64,000 nucleotides of DNA from Cytophagaceae bacterium (GCA_027491315.1 JAIXWL010000003.1:62001-126000); one strand, 5' to 3'. Positions 1 through 10,990 are shown, counted from the first letter of the stretch. Numbers and translations: made by a program. Notes: a model not told the origin generated them from the letters alone.

Positions 1-323
1 ACATTGTTTGCTTTTATTTTCACAATCCAGCCTTCACCATAAGGATCCGTGTTGATTAATTCTGGACTATTATTTAGTGCCGTGTTAAATTCAACTACCT
101 CACCTGCAACAGGTAAAAACAAATCAGAAACGGTCTTTACGGCTTCCACTGTTCCGAAAACGGCATCTTTAGCAATGCTCTTTCCTACAGTTTCCACTTC
201 GACAAAAACAATATCCCCTAATTCACTTTGTGCAAAATCAGTAATTCCTACTACGGCTACATCTCCTTCTAAACGAATCCACTCGTGCTCTTGGGTATAT
301 TTTAATTGTTCTGGAAAATTCAT
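1..323 (-). CDS. gcvH: Glycine cleavage system H protein (3' end outside window)
   Basis: This is the lipoyl-carrying protein of the glycine cleavage complex, which shuttles the aminomethyl group from the P protein to the T protein and electrons to the L protein. About 107 codons are visible, starting at the ATG at 321-323; the last few codons lie beyond base 1. The lipoylation lysine sits in the stretch EAVKTVSD, within the family's usual hairpin (GTVEAVK...PVAGEV), and the start [15 protein letters not shown] is typical of the family. It lies 75 bp downstream of sprA on the same strand, an order (ruvA-sprA-gcvH) that is common in Bacteroidota. A short AT-rich gap separates it from sprA, so it could have its own promoter, but I see no perfect box. 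Confidence 0.95.
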   Translation of the reverse strand, partial: MNFPEQLKYTQEHEWIRLEGDVAVVGITDFAQSELGDIVFVEVETVGKSIAKDAVFGTVEAVKTVSDLFLPVAGEVVEFNTALNNSPELINTDPYGEGWIVKIKANN

Positions 324-398
324 GTTGATTTGTTTAATTTGTTACGCAAAGGTCATTAAAGTTCTCATTTTTTGCAAATCGAATTTTAAACCTTTTCT

Positions 399-3300
399 TT
401 ATTCTGATAAACTATATCGTACCTGGAATCCACCAGCTACTGTGGATCGGTAGAATGAATTAGATACCAATGGGTTATTCATCATTTTATCAAAATAAGC
501 CGTTACTGATAACTTATTATTGATGGAATAAGTTATTTGAGGTCTAAATTGAAAATTGATAAATCCTTGGGTTACAATGGTCTCAGCATCTAATTTCCTT
601 TGAAGTGTCCTAGTATCTCGGATGGTTAAATTCATGTTAAAACGCAAGTCGTTGGGTAATCGAACAAATGCCCCATTGATTTTAAATGGAATCAACATAT
701 TAGCACGAGTAAATCCGACCGATACCGTAAAATCTTTATTCGATAATTCTGCCACTTGAGAATTAGATAAATTTAAACCCACGTTTCTATCTTGATTATA
801 TTCCAATCGCAAGGAAACCCTACTTTTAGTAATGGCATTGAAACCTACTAAAGGTGAAAATCTTTCCGAGAATGAAATAGTACTCATCACATATACGGGA
901 ATCAAGGTATTAGTCTTAGCATCAAAACGAGATGAGAGCGGATATAAAAGACTATTCAAGGTTAAATTGACATAATCATTTTCAAATTGTCCATATTCCA
1001 AAGAAGAAATGAAATTACCCACATTATAGGTACTCGAATACATGTGCGTAATCGTAAACGAACTAAATTTCTTTTTCATCCAAGGCATTAAATTAATACC
1101 ATTATAATCTACTTTCCAGTTAGGAAGTGGAATATCATAAAATGGCGAATATTTAACGCTTTGTGCAGAAACTCCAGAGTATGCGGCAAAAAAGGATGGA
1201 ATTAAAACATCTTGTGAATTAATATTATAACTTCCATCAGCTGCTTTTGCTCTATTTAAGCGAGCTAATAGAACCTCTCTATTTGACCTAAACTCATCAA
1301 AGACCAGTTGAGGATCTTTAAACGCTGTCAAAAAGGATAAAAAGGACATGGAGTAATTTCCTGAGCGTAAAGGATTCTGACTGACGAATTTACCACCAAC
1401 ACTGGTAGGTCTGAAAAACTCTTGGTAGTTATCTCCCCTATTGTAATTTCCTTCCAACTGAATACGCAAATCTTTATTAGGCTCCAATTGGGTGATATAA
1501 CTGAATTTGGTATTTCGCAATTGGGTAAATGGAACATTTTGAACCGTACTTTTAGTCAACCATCCTTCCTGAGCAGCTTTAAATCGAATTCCATCATCTT
1601 GCCCACCTGTTACAAAATCTAAGCCTGGTGCAGATGTATTACCATTTAAACCGAATAAGCCAGGCTGTTGTAAGAATCCTGGTAAGGTCGTTGATTCATT
1701 GACTGAATAATTGACTTGAATACCCCGAAGTGTTAACAATAGTCGGGTAAAACTCTTTAATATTGATTTGCTTGGAATGGCAATTTCCTCTTCATCTCCT
1801 GGATTTCTTGCCACATTTTTACCAGTAGCTGCCGGAGTATTAGCCCAACGAAGCGCTCGAATACGATTATACAAAGAAACAAAATCCACTTTTCCACTTA
1901 TGGCTCGTTCTCTCGTATTTTTAATAATATTTCCAAATGGCAAATTCAGGGAATCTCGAATGTTAAACGAATTTGCATAATAATTATAACCAATACGATG
2001 TGTATAATCTGCATTCATCCAATCAGTTAAGGGAAGCTTTTGCAAAGGTAAACGCCAAACAATTCCAGCTTGTTGATCAAAGTTCCTAGCCCTTCCAAAA
2101 GACTTGATATTATTCATCACAGAATCCTTCTTAGCTTGGGTGTCAATATCCCCAACAGGTTCGTCAATGATGGCATTAACCATTGTATTATAATTGAAAA
2201 TAACGCTCTTGGTCAAATTCCAATTCAAAGCATACTGCCGATTAAAAAACCAGTATTTCTCAAATTGTGGAGCCACACCAATGATGTTTAAATCTTGGTT
2301 GCGTAACTGAGTCTTGATAAAGCTACGATCCATTTCTGCCCTAACAGTCAATGAACTAGGTTTCCAATTGAAATTAAAATCTTTGATTATATCCAACCAA
2401 GGTGAACTGGTATTCCATTTAGTAAATGGTTCCCAGAACGCAGAATTCGTGGTAAATGAATAAAGAATACTTCCTCTTTGACTGTATTGTTGGTATGCAT
2501 GAATCATCGTGCTTGAACGAAGCATTTCTGAATAGGCATAAGAAAAGGTAAAGTTAGAAAAATCCCACAGGTAGGCCCTCTTGGATAAATTACTCTTAAT
2601 CTTTCGAACATTGGTAAAATTAAACCCTCGACGTTCCGTATTATCCTCAACCAATTTAGCATAGCCCGCCCCTTTGGATTCCAATGAATTCGATAAGAAG
2701 ATATCAGGATCTAGCGGATCAAATTGTGGTGAAATATTTCTTTTATCGTAGGTAATAAAAAACGGAATACGGAAACCCCAATTAGCAGGCAAAAACTTTT
2801 CTAAATTAAGATTGGCTGTAATGCCATATTCCACATAATTTTCACGAGATCGGTCTGAGATTTTAGATTGGACACCCCCAAAACCATAATTCTTGAAACT
2901 ACCATTCATCATCACAGTACCTAAATCAGCCAATTTTAAGCCCAATTTACCCACGGCCGCCTCTCCCGAAGTTTGATCAAAGTCAGATGCACGCAACTCA
3001 TTTACCCAAATACAAAAACTCTTAGGTCCATCCGTACTAATATTTCGCATACCAATCATCATGGTCATACTGGCACTTTGATCTGGACGACCCATAATAG
3101 TTACCACATACTGTTTGCCAGATGAACTTGTCATTAGAATAGAGAATCGCTCATTCAAAGACTTACCTTGTTTATCTCTTTCTAATTTAGCCCGCTTAAG
3201 TAAGTCAAATTCAATGTCAAACTCATTTTCCATGGGCCAAATTTCCATGTCTAAACTTTGCCCTTTTTGAGTTTGTGTTAATCCTGCTGATTGCACCTCA

Positions 3301-6300
3301 TAATAGTTGTCCGTTAAATCAGTACCTATTCGAATGAATGCAGCTACTTTTCCATTGATTTGATCTTGACTTTGCATGGAAACAAACATGCGAAGTCTTT
3401 TGTAATTGATAAAATCAAAATTGGTATTTCTAAACACTGCTCGAGCATCGCCAGGACGCAGATTATCAACACATAAACTCATGGATTGCTCATTCAATCG
3501 AGCATTATTGATTGTCGTGATATCTTGGTCTCGCACAAAGCCCGGAGGAACAACATAAGGTATGGTGTTATTTCCTTTAGCTGCCGGACCATTTTCTTCA
3601 ATATTCACCGAAGAAACTTTGAACTTGGCATCATAGGGCTCCGGAATATCAACCCCATTTTTCTTGTCTAAATCACCTAAAAACTTACGGTAAGAATATC
3701 CTGATAATTGCAATTGAGCAAAACGTAATACCACAGGCTCTTGGAATTGGGTCAACAACATCCGGAAAAAGCGAATCGACTTAAAACTATTCATTCCACC
3801 TACGGAGCTAGGCTTATCTTTGATAGGAATTCGGAATAAATACCAGTCTACGCCATTTTCAGTCACCTTATCTACGACATATCCTTTACCTACCTCCAGC
3901 TGACCAGGTTTTAAGTCTACTTCATATTTAAAATACGATTCAACTTCATTGACTGTATTATCGGTATTTAAATCTTCTCGGTCAGGAACCATGCTATTGG
4001 CCTCTGTGAAATTTGTATTACTCGGATTAGCCGTAGTTGGAGAATTATTCTCTAGACCCATGAAATTCTTGTAGCGCTCAATTAAACTTTCGGTTCCATT
4101 AAACTTTTCATTCAAATAGTAATCAAAATCATCTGCAGCAGGGTCTTTAATGATTTGGGTAAGGGCAGTTTGATCACTAACCTTAGTCCTAATTTGATTT
4201 AAATACTCTTTAAAATAGGTCTCTTCTGATACACTAGTCCCTTCTGAAATTTGGTTAGGTAATCCATCCAATCCAACATCTTGTGTGGACCTACCAGCTT
4301 GATTATCGAAAGCATTAATCACAAATTGCCTTTTTGGAGCTATACCCCAAGGAGTAACTTCCACATTTTGTGATGAACCAGAGGTGATTTTTTCTCCAGC
4401 AGGAATACCATTTTCAAAGTTGGAGAAGCCGTCAGGAATAAAGTCCTCCGATATATCTCCTAAATGAAAAACTAGTTTACCCCCCGTTTCATTATTTTTA
4501 TTAAAAATACCATCCCTTATCTTACCTTGTTCACCAGCAACAAAAGGATTCATCAACCAAAATTCAATTTGCTCCACATTCGCATTATCAAAATCAGTAT
4601 CCGAATTGATTGATCTGGTAATAGCACCAAAATTGTTCTTAGGGTCTCCAGCCAATAATCCTTTAGAGGTCAGATTAGTATTAAAATTGTACATACCTCT
4701 TTCCTGAGGAAAATAAGCTACATCCAACACGCCTAAGGGTAAATTGGTGATATTATTAGCAAAGTCCTTATTGGGAAATAATCCTTTTGGAGTAACCACT
4801 CGCTCATAAGCATAAGCATTAACCTTATTAGGGTCAATTCCCGGAACATCTAATCCAAATCCACCCTGGCCATAAATACTGGCATCTACATTGTATGCTG
4901 ATATTTTAGCGCGCTTATAGTTTGAAGAAAGGTCTCTTGGATTACCAACAATGAATTCTTTCGGAGTAGAAGCAGGCTTCCAAAGGGTTGGTTGTGAAGA
5001 AAAATTATAGACGACCCTAGCCGCTTCAAAATCATCAATAAAGGCATTCCCTTGAACTCGATCGTTCACATTGGGTATTAATTTAGCTACTTCGCCTTGG
5101 AAGTCAATAACAGAAGCTTCCTTCGTAGATACAATGGGTAATGCATCTAAGGCTCTGGTTAAAGCATTGGATTTACGAAATAAACTCGCATCAAATCCAA
5201 TCAAGGTATTATTAACTGGCTCATTACCTATGGCTACACGGCGGAAGAAAGCGGGTGGACTTTCACTCATATTTTGGAAAGTTGCTCCTAAATGAAAATC
5301 TGATCCTAAATTATAGTCTAATCGGGTACCCAACAAGGTTCTCACTTGATTGGAAAATAAATCAGGTTTTTCATAGCAAATTTTCAATTCTCTACCTGAG
5401 GAAAATATACTTTCATTGATAATTTTAACCCTTCCAGACATCCCCTCTACAATAAAATCCGTTCCAGAAGTAAGTAGTTGTCCACCTGCGGAAACGGTAA
5501 CAGATTTAGCTTCTACCCCAAATGGCAGCATGATATCACTTCCCATTCCGGATTGAAATGAACCTTTCAGGAAAAATTTATTCTTTCCAGCTAACTGCAA
5601 TGCGTCAGTTTGAGTTCTACGGTATAATTCATCAAAGACATATTTATTGACTAGATTGGACTCTGAAAGATTAAATTGAGCTTTTAAATTTCGACCAAAT
5701 GGTTCTAATACGGGAAAGATGATACGACCATTTTTGGCATCAATGGTTAAGTCATCTACAAAGTCAAAATTACCATCCGGTTGAGGATCTCCAGCAAAGT
5801 TTAATTTATCAAGCCCCAATACTTTCACCAAAGGAATATCCTTTAATTTCTCTCCCTCAATCAAATTCGAATTATCAATTCCCGTTGCATCATCCTTATA
5901 AACTATCCTTAATTGAAAATTTTGCTTCGCTAAACCATTGGTATTCAATGAATAAATATTCTTCATCATTAAATCCCACATAGGATGATTTAAATTATTT
6001 CTGATGGTAGATGATTTAAGCATTTTCAAAACCAAAACCTCATCATCTCTCCTAGCCTGATAATCTTCTGTCAACTCCCCAACTTTGTACTTTCTACCAT
6101 TCAGGGTATATTCATACGCAACCGCAATTACTTCATCATTTCTTACTGGGGACACTAAAGATAAGTAACCAAGGGTAGGATGAAATTTAAATTCTCTTTC
6201 ATTCAATCGTTTAGCCCCTTTTAACATATCAAAGTCGGTTCCTCTTTGTAAATTATAGGTCGATTCTAAACGATAAGAAGCCTGATCTGATTTTCTGATT

Positions 6301-7520
6301 TCACCATCATTAACCAATTTATCAAACAGACCATTATTTTTATTATCAACAGGCTGGTTGGGAATAATAGGGCTTAACACGGGATTATTGGCACTATAAG
6401 GTGCTGATTCTCCCAAATCGGCTAAAGAAATAAGGTTACGAAGTGTTTCCGTACTCTGAGTTCTATTCGTCACATACACCTCTACCCTAGTAATGGTAAT
6501 TCCACTAGAAAGCATAGGAACATTTTTCAGCGCTTGTTCATATTGATTTCTAAAATAGCTTGACAAGAAAAAATGGCGGTTTTCATCATATTGGTCCGCC
6601 CTAATTTCAAATGATTTACCCTGTGCTCCTCCTTTTAAAGTTATGCAATCTTGCTTAGAACGCTGTTGGGCTGCTACCACAGTCACATCTAAATTTCCAA
6701 ACCTCATCAAGGTCTTTAAACCAAATAAATTCTGAACACCAGGAATAAGTTGAGAATTTAATGTCCAGGAGGTGTTTCCCAATTCAATGTTCTGTAAGAT
6801 GTCCTCCTCTTGTGTTTTCCAGTTTAGCTTAAGCTGATTTTGGAAATTAAAACTAGCTTTTGTATCAAAATTGGTATTCAAATTCAATTTTTCACCAATC
6901 TTACCTTGGAAGTTAATTTGGGCCTGCTCGTTAAAAAACAAATTTCCTACGTAACGCAACTGAACTGGGATAGCAGGATTATCAACAAATTGACCCATAT
7001 AGCCGATATCGAGCAATAAACTACCATTGGGTTTAAAATAAACTTCATTACCACCAAATATTCGATCAATAGCAGGAGGCAATTCTATTTTTGGAAAAAG
7101 CCCCCTTGATTGCAGAGAACTACTCCCATCTAAACTTTTAGAATAGGCATTCCAAAAACTACGATTCACCTGGCGATCCTGTTCACGGGCATATTCCTGA
7201 AAAGAAAAGGGTCTATCAGGTTGTACGGCAATATTCCCTAATTGTTGAGATTGGACTAATTGGTTCTGATCTTGAAAAGTTAAAGCACTTTTAGCCCCTC
7301 TAATGGAATAAATAGAAAATGGAGATTTGGAACTTGGCTGCAGTATGCTGAATGGTGAGGGAGATTTAAGCGAATATCTAGGCCTTTTTCCACTTTTTTC
7401 TAAAGTCGTATCTTGCTTCAAGAACGTATTCTTATAAGTAGGCGCTCCATCCACTACCTCAATCAGTAGCAAAAAAGCCAGGCTTGTAATCAGAACACGG
7501 GATGCAAAATTTATATGCAC
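399..7520 (-). CDS. sprA: Type IX secretion outer-membrane translocon SprA
   Basis: SprA forms the very large outer-membrane beta-barrel channel through which type IX secretion substrates, including gliding adhesins, leave the cell in Bacteroidota. The product is 2373 residues, the size expected for this family. It begins with a hydrophobic signal segment (ITSLAFLLLIEVV, residues about 11-23). The rest is rich in alternating, aromatic beta-strand sequence, ends with a strand-like segment (GGFQVRYSLSE), and has conserved motility-related repeats in the N-terminal half. The start at 7520 is GTG; no in-frame ATG lies nearby, so the exact start is uncertain. It follows ruvA by 29 bp and precedes gcvH. 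No other type IX component is in the window. The family call is based on size, composition and neighbours, and is strong. Confidence 0.95.
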   Translation of the reverse strand: MHINFASRVLITSLAFLLLIEVVDGAPTYKNTFLKQDTTLEKSGKRPRYSLKSPSPFSILQPSSKSPFSIYSIRGAKSALTFQDQNQLVQSQQLGNIAVQPDRPFSFQEYAREQDRQVNRSFWNAYSKSLDGSSSLQSRGLFPKIELPPAIDRIFGGNEVYFKPNGSLLLDIGYMGQFVDNPAIPVQLRYVGNLFFNEQAQINFQGKIGEKLNLNTNFDTKASFNFQNQLKLNWKTQEEDILQNIELGNTSWTLNSQLIPGVQNLFGLKTLMRFGNLDVTVVAAQQRSKQDCITLKGGAQGKSFEIRADQYDENRHFFLSSYFRNQYEQALKNVPMLSSGITITRVEVYVTNRTQSTETLRNLISLADLGESAPYSANNPVLSPIIPNQPVDNKNNGLFDKLVNDGEIRKSDQASYRLESTYNLQRGTDFDMLKGAKRLNEREFKFHPTLGYLSLVSPVRNDEVIAVAYEYTLNGRKYKVGELTEDYQARRDDEVLVLKMLKSSTIRNNLNHPMWDLMMKNIYSLNTNGLAKQNFQLRIVYKDDATGIDNSNLIEGEKLKDIPLVKVLGLDKLNFAGDPQPDGNFDFVDDLTIDAKNGRIIFPVLEPFGRNLKAQFNLSESNLVNKYVFDELYRRTQTDALQLAGKNKFFLKGSFQSGMGSDIMLPFGVEAKSVTVSAGGQLLTSGTDFIVEGMSGRVKIINESIFSSGRELKICYEKPDLFSNQVRTLLGTRLDYNLGSDFHLGATFQNMSESPPAFFRRVAIGNEPVNNTLIGFDASLFRKSNALTRALDALPIVSTKEASVIDFQGEVAKLIPNVNDRVQGNAFIDDFEAARVVYNFSSQPTLWKPASTPKEFIVGNPRDLSSNYKRAKISAYNVDASIYGQGGFGLDVPGIDPNKVNAYAYERVVTPKGLFPNKDFANNITNLPLGVLDVAYFPQERGMYNFNTNLTSKGLLAGDPKNNFGAITRSINSDTDFDNANVEQIEFWLMNPFVAGEQGKIRDGIFNKNNETGGKLVFHLGDISEDFIPDGFSNFENGIPAGEKITSGSSQNVEVTPWGIAPKRQFVINAFDNQAGRSTQDVGLDGLPNQISEGTSVSEETYFKEYLNQIRTKVSDQTALTQIIKDPAADDFDYYLNEKFNGTESLIERYKNFMGLENNSPTTANPSNTNFTEANSMVPDREDLNTDNTVNEVESYFKYEVDLKPGQLEVGKGYVVDKVTENGVDWYLFRIPIKDKPSSVGGMNSFKSIRFFRMLLTQFQEPVVLRFAQLQLSGYSYRKFLGDLDKKNGVDIPEPYDAKFKVSSVNIEENGPAAKGNNTIPYVVPPGFVRDQDITTINNARLNEQSMSLCVDNLRPGDARAVFRNTNFDFINYKRLRMFVSMQSQDQINGKVAAFIRIGTDLTDNYYEVQSAGLTQTQKGQSLDMEIWPMENEFDIEFDLLKRAKLERDKQGKSLNERFSILMTSSSGKQYVVTIMGRPDQSASMTMMIGMRNISTDGPKSFCIWVNELRASDFDQTSGEAAVGKLGLKLADLGTVMMNGSFKNYGFGGVQSKISDRSRENYVEYGITANLNLEKFLPANWGFRIPFFITYDKRNISPQFDPLDPDIFLSNSLESKGAGYAKLVEDNTERRGFNFTNVRKIKSNLSKRAYLWDFSNFTFSYAYSEMLRSSTMIHAYQQYSQRGSILYSFTTNSAFWEPFTKWNTSSPWLDIIKDFNFNWKPSSLTVRAEMDRSFIKTQLRNQDLNIIGVAPQFEKYWFFNRQYALNWNLTKSVIFNYNTMVNAIIDEPVGDIDTQAKKDSVMNNIKSFGRARNFDQQAGIVWRLPLQKLPLTDWMNADYTHRIGYNYYANSFNIRDSLNLPFGNIIKNTRERAISGKVDFVSLYNRIRALRWANTPAATGKNVARNPGDEEEIAIPSKSILKSFTRLLLTLRGIQVNYSVNESTTLPGFLQQPGLFGLNGNTSAPGLDFVTGGQDDGIRFKAAQEGWLTKSTVQNVPFTQLRNTKFSYITQLEPNKDLRIQLEGNYNRGDNYQEFFRPTSVGGKFVSQNPLRSGNYSMSFLSFLTAFKDPQLVFDEFRSNREVLLARLNRAKAADGSYNINSQDVLIPSFFAAYSGVSAQSVKYSPFYDIPLPNWKVDYNGINLMPWMKKKFSSFTITHMYSSTYNVGNFISSLEYGQFENDYVNLTLNSLLYPLSSRFDAKTNTLIPVYVMSTISFSERFSPLVGFNAITKSRVSLRLEYNQDRNVGLNLSNSQVAELSNKDFTVSVGFTRANMLIPFKINGAFVRLPNDLRFNMNLTIRDTRTLQRKLDAETIVTQGFINFQFRPQITYSINNKLSVTAYFDKMMNNPLVSNSFYRSTVAGGFQVRYSLSE

Positions 7521-7549
7521 AATGATACGGGAATCATATTTAAACCATT

Positions 7550-8137
7550 TTAACGAAGAGCCAACTTAATTAATTGCTCAATCGAAGCGTCTGGATTGCT
7601 TTTAATCAAGCTATCCAAAGTTTTTTCAGCTACACCTCTAGCAATTCCTAAGGTAACAAGCGCAGCTAATGCTTCTTGTTTCACACCATAGGATTGATCA
7701 TGAGAAGCCAGACCTGCCTCAACAAACAAGGCATCTTTCTTACATTTATCCTTTAATTCTAAAATAACACGTTGGGCTGTTTTTGAACCAATACCTTTAA
7801 TGGACTGAATTAATCCAATATTTTCATTCATGATGGCCGCTCTAATTTCTCCTGAGGAAAAAGATGAAAGCATAACCAAAGCAGTACTTAAGCCTATACC
7901 AGAAACACTGATTAAATCTAAAAACAGTAATTTCTCATCCATACTATGAAAACCCACTAAGGTATGTGAATCTTCTTTAATTTGAAGATGAGTAAACAGC
8001 TTAATGGATTCATGCCCATTTGCCAAACTATCATAAGTTTGTAATGAAATCTTAACTTCATAACCGACACCATTCACATCAATGATGACGTGGGTGCGAT
8101 CTTTATGAGCTAATTTACCTTGCAAATATGCGATCAT
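7550..8137 (-). CDS. ruvA: Holliday junction DNA helicase subunit RuvA
   Basis: RuvA binds four-way Holliday junctions and loads the RuvB motor for branch migration during recombinational repair. The 195-residue product has the family's three parts. An N-terminal OB fold starts MIAYLQGKLAHK. A tandem helix-hairpin-helix region contains SVSGIGLSTALVML (about residues 76-89) and the hairpin SIKGIGSKTAQRVI (about 110-123). A C-terminal domain (from about residue 148) contacts RuvB. It starts two bases after the stop of the lytic transglycosylase gene, so it is probably translated from the same message. RuvB and RuvC are not in the window. Confidence 0.96.
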   Translation of the reverse strand: MIAYLQGKLAHKDRTHVIIDVNGVGYEVKISLQTYDSLANGHESIKLFTHLQIKEDSHTLVGFHSMDEKLLFLDLISVSGIGLSTALVMLSSFSSGEIRAAIMNENIGLIQSIKGIGSKTAQRVILELKDKCKKDALFVEAGLASHDQSYGVKQEALAALVTLGIARGVAEKTLDSLIKSNPDASIEQLIKLALR

Positions 8138-8139
8138 CT

Positions 8140-9570
8140 TTAAGAAATTCTTAACCGCATTCCTGGTCGTAATACCAAAGAACGCAAGCGATTTAATTTT
8201 TTAATTTTGGCAACAGTTAATCCGTCATGCTTTTCAGCTATATCAGACAAAGTATCTCCTGAACGAACTAAATAATATTTAACCTTTTTCTTCTTAGAAA
8301 CTAGTTGTTTGGAGGTCAATTTTACTACTGAAGAATCGGAAACTTTGGCAATCAATTTGGTTGGAAACCATTGCTTCTCCAAAACAAACAAATTTTGGCC
8401 TTTTTTCAAGCGATTTCTTCGTAAACGGTTGATTCTCTTGAGTTCAAATACAGAAATTTCAAATTTACGAGCTACCTCATAAATAGTTTCTCCTTTTTTT
8501 ACCTTGTAGCGGACTTTAACCAGACGCATTTGCATGGTAGCCGTGGTATCTGTTGCCAAAATTGGCTGAAAAGAAATAGATGCTAATCCAGCAGAATCTA
8601 AGATTACCTTACGATTAAGTTGAAAATATTCCGTTCTATTTTTGGGAATCTTTAACACAAACGATTTAGAATCTTTCGGCAAATAATGTGTTAAAACATG
8701 AGGATTCAACTTTTTCAAAGTATCCATAGAAATCTTTGCTAAAGAAGCAAAGACGCTAAGATTCAAATAGCCATTTATTTGTAAGGTATCAGAAGGCACA
8801 TGGCTTGCCCAGGTTTCTGGATGAATAGCATGATCCCAATGATAATTCATCATATAGGCCATAGCTATAAACTGAGGTACATAGGCCCTAGTTTGTTTAG
8901 GTAAGCAGGGATAAATTCCCCAAAAATCATCAGAACCTTTACAATTCCTGATAGCTCTTTTAACATTGCCTGGTCCCGTATTGTAGGCAGCTAAGGCTAA
9001 ATGCCAATCGCCAAAAATACGGTACAATTGCCTTAAATATTTACTGGCTGCCTCAGTTGCCCGCTCTGGATCAAATCGCTCATCTATATATGAATCTACT
9101 CGTAAACCAAAATCACCACGAGCAGTATAAGGCATAAATTGCCATAATCCGCCTGCTCCTTTGTTGGATAATGCCTTCGGATCTAAACCAGATTCTATAA
9201 GTGATAAATACTTTAATTCGTCAGGAAGATTGTATTGCTTGAGGTATTTCTCGTAAATAGGAAAATACAAATCACGCTTCTCCAACATTCTTTGAGTAAA
9301 GTCTGATTTTCGAAAAGCAAAATATTCAACAAACTGATGAACATAAAAATTATAAGGCAAAGGAATTTGATTCTTCATTTGCTTCAATCTTCCCTCAATC
9401 AAGGCTGGATCAATCATCCAGGCCGTCGGGGAACCTTGCTCATATTGAGCTAAAGAATCTATGACACGCTCATCTAAAATAGGTTTGAAGGAATTCCATA
9501 CCTGAGCCTTTCCTACTGAAGCAGTAATAAAGAATAAAACAAAAACAATATGTAAGCTCTTCTTTTTCAA
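8140..9570 (-). CDS. MltD-like membrane-bound lytic murein transglycosylase with two LysM domains
   Basis: This exported enzyme probably cleaves peptidoglycan between MurNAc and GlcNAc, forming 1,6-anhydro ends. The 476-residue product has a signal peptide (about residues 1-22), then an SLT catalytic domain with the presumed catalytic Glu126 in LIESGLDP, the GLWQFMPYTA motif (141-150) and AAYNTGPGNV (194-203). Two C-terminal LysM modules follow (about 354-398 and 432-475; KKGETIYEVARKF and RSGDTLSDIAEKH), which bind glycan. The start codon is TTG at 9568-9570; the nearby ATG at 9573-9575 reads into a stop after one codon. It sits 4 bp after gatA and 2 bp before ruvA, in a tight operon. Confidence 0.93.
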   Translation of the reverse strand: MKKKSLHIVFVLFFITASVGKAQVWNSFKPILDERVIDSLAQYEQGSPTAWMIDPALIEGRLKQMKNQIPLPYNFYVHQFVEYFAFRKSDFTQRMLEKRDLYFPIYEKYLKQYNLPDELKYLSLIESGLDPKALSNKGAGGLWQFMPYTARGDFGLRVDSYIDERFDPERATEAASKYLRQLYRIFGDWHLALAAYNTGPGNVKRAIRNCKGSDDFWGIYPCLPKQTRAYVPQFIAMAYMMNYHWDHAIHPETWASHVPSDTLQINGYLNLSVFASLAKISMDTLKKLNPHVLTHYLPKDSKSFVLKIPKNRTEYFQLNRKVILDSAGLASISFQPILATDTTATMQMRLVKVRYKVKKGETIYEVARKFEISVFELKRINRLRRNRLKKGQNLFVLEKQWFPTKLIAKVSDSSVVKLTSKQLVSKKKKVKYYLVRSGDTLSDIAEKHDGLTVAKIKKLNRLRSLVLRPGMRLRIS

Positions 9571-9574
9571 TGCA

Positions 9575-10990
9575 TTAAACTAATTCCAAAGCTAAATCAA
9601 GCATGGACTCTTCTTGAAAGACATCTGCCATAATTTGAAAACCCATAGGTAAGGACTGTCCATCCTCTCCCATCGGAATAGAAATGGCTGGTAAACCAGT
9701 TACATTCGCCTGAACAGTAAATAAATCCCCTAAATACATCTGTAAAGGATCTAAGGTCTTCTCCCCCAAACGGTAAGCAGTGGAAGATGTTGTAGGAGAA
9801 ACTATAAAATCAAATTCTTGAAACAAACCTTGGGTATACTCTTTGATCAGACGACGAACTTTCTGGGCTTTGGTATAATATGCATCATAATAATCCGCAC
9901 TTAATACAAAAGTTCCTAACATAATTCTTCGTTTCACTTCTTCTCCAAAAGCCTCATCCCGAGTCTTTTTATACATATCCAAGAGATCCTTGGTGGCTAT
10001 TTGGGTTCTATGACCAAACTTTACTCCATCAAAACGGGAGAGATTTGAACTTGCTTCCGCCGTCGTTAAAATATAATAGGTAGGTAATAAAGCTTCCACA
10101 TAAGGAAAATCTACCCCAACTACTTCAAAACCTTTGGACTTCAATAGCTCTAAACGATCAAAAAATGCCTGCTTGATATCGGGTTGCAAACTGGGATGTT
10201 CAGCCATCTCCTTCATGTAAGCAATTTTCTTTCCACTACTAGGCTTCTTTTCCCCGAATTCATTCACTGACACCACCGTACTATCTTGTCCATCAGAACC
10301 CGATATATAAGGTAAGACTAATGCCAAATCTTCAACATGGCGGGCCATAGGACCTATTGAATCAAAAGAAGAGGCATAGGCAATTAAACCCCAACGAGAA
10401 ACTCGACCGTAGGTTGGTTTTAAACCTGAAACTCCACAAAATGCTGCTGGCATCCGTATGGAACCACCCGTATCCGTTCCCAAAGAAACATGACACATAT
10501 TAGCCTGAACTGCCACAGCAGAACCGCCAGAACTTCCTCCTGCCACATGCTGTGTATTTTTAAAGTTCAAAACAGGCCCGTAAGCAGAATTTTCATTGGT
10601 AGATCCCATGCCAAATTCATCGCAATTTTGACGACCTATAACAATGGCATCTTGATCCAATAACCTTTGAACGGCGGTGGCTGAAAATGTAGATTTAAAT
10701 GAATCAAGGATTTTACTTCCTGCATAGGAGTGATGATCTTCATAACAGAGAAGGTCCTTTATACCAATGACCAATCCAGCTAATTCTCCTGCTTGACCTA
10801 CTTGTATTTTTTTATCTATCTCAATAGCTTTTTCTATTGCTTCATCCGCATAAATTTCCAAAAAAGCATTTAATCTCTCATTATGAGCCTCAATTTGAGA
10901 CAAATAATACTTCACTGTGTCCACACAGGTCAATTGACCTTGGTCCAACAAATTTCTTAAATCACGGTATTTTAACTGGGATATATTCAT
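9575..10990 (-). CDS. gatA: Asp-tRNA(Asn)/Glu-tRNA(Gln) amidotransferase subunit A
   Basis: GatA is the amidase subunit of the GatCAB complex. It releases ammonia from glutamine for conversion of misacylated Glu-tRNA(Gln) or Asp-tRNA(Asn). I place the start at the ATG at 10988-10990 (MNISQLKYRDL), giving 471 residues; an upstream extension in the same frame is not family-like. The amidase-signature catalytic set is visible: the lysine in VIGIKDLLC, the glycine/serine-rich loop GGSSGGSAVAV, and the cis-serine region DTGGSIRMPAAFCG. The C-terminal motif GLPAISIPMG is also typical. GatB and GatC are not in this window. tatA lies upstream and the transglycosylase follows 4 bp downstream. Confidence 0.95.
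   Translation of the reverse strand: MNISQLKYRDLRNLLDQGQLTCVDTVKYYLSQIEAHNERLNAFLEIYADEAIEKAIEIDKKIQVGQAGELAGLVIGIKDLLCYEDHHSYAGSKILDSFKSTFSATAVQRLLDQDAIVIGRQNCDEFGMGSTNENSAYGPVLNFKNTQHVAGGSSGGSAVAVQANMCHVSLGTDTGGSIRMPAAFCGVSGLKPTYGRVSRWGLIAYASSFDSIGPMARHVEDLALVLPYISGSDGQDSTVVSVNEFGEKKPSSGKKIAYMKEMAEHPSLQPDIKQAFFDRLELLKSKGFEVVGVDFPYVEALLPTYYILTTAEASSNLSRFDGVKFGHRTQIATKDLLDMYKKTRDEAFGEEVKRRIMLGTFVLSADYYDAYYTKAQKVRRLIKEYTQGLFQEFDFIVSPTTSSTAYRLGEKTLDPLQMYLGDLFTVQANVTGLPAISIPMGEDGQSLPMGFQIMADVFQEESMLDLALELV

Noticed and set aside
49-453. A 134-residue plus-strand frame over gcvH and the end of sprA.
   Set aside because: It is antisense to gcvH and the sprA 3' end and has no protein-like composition; a shadow frame.
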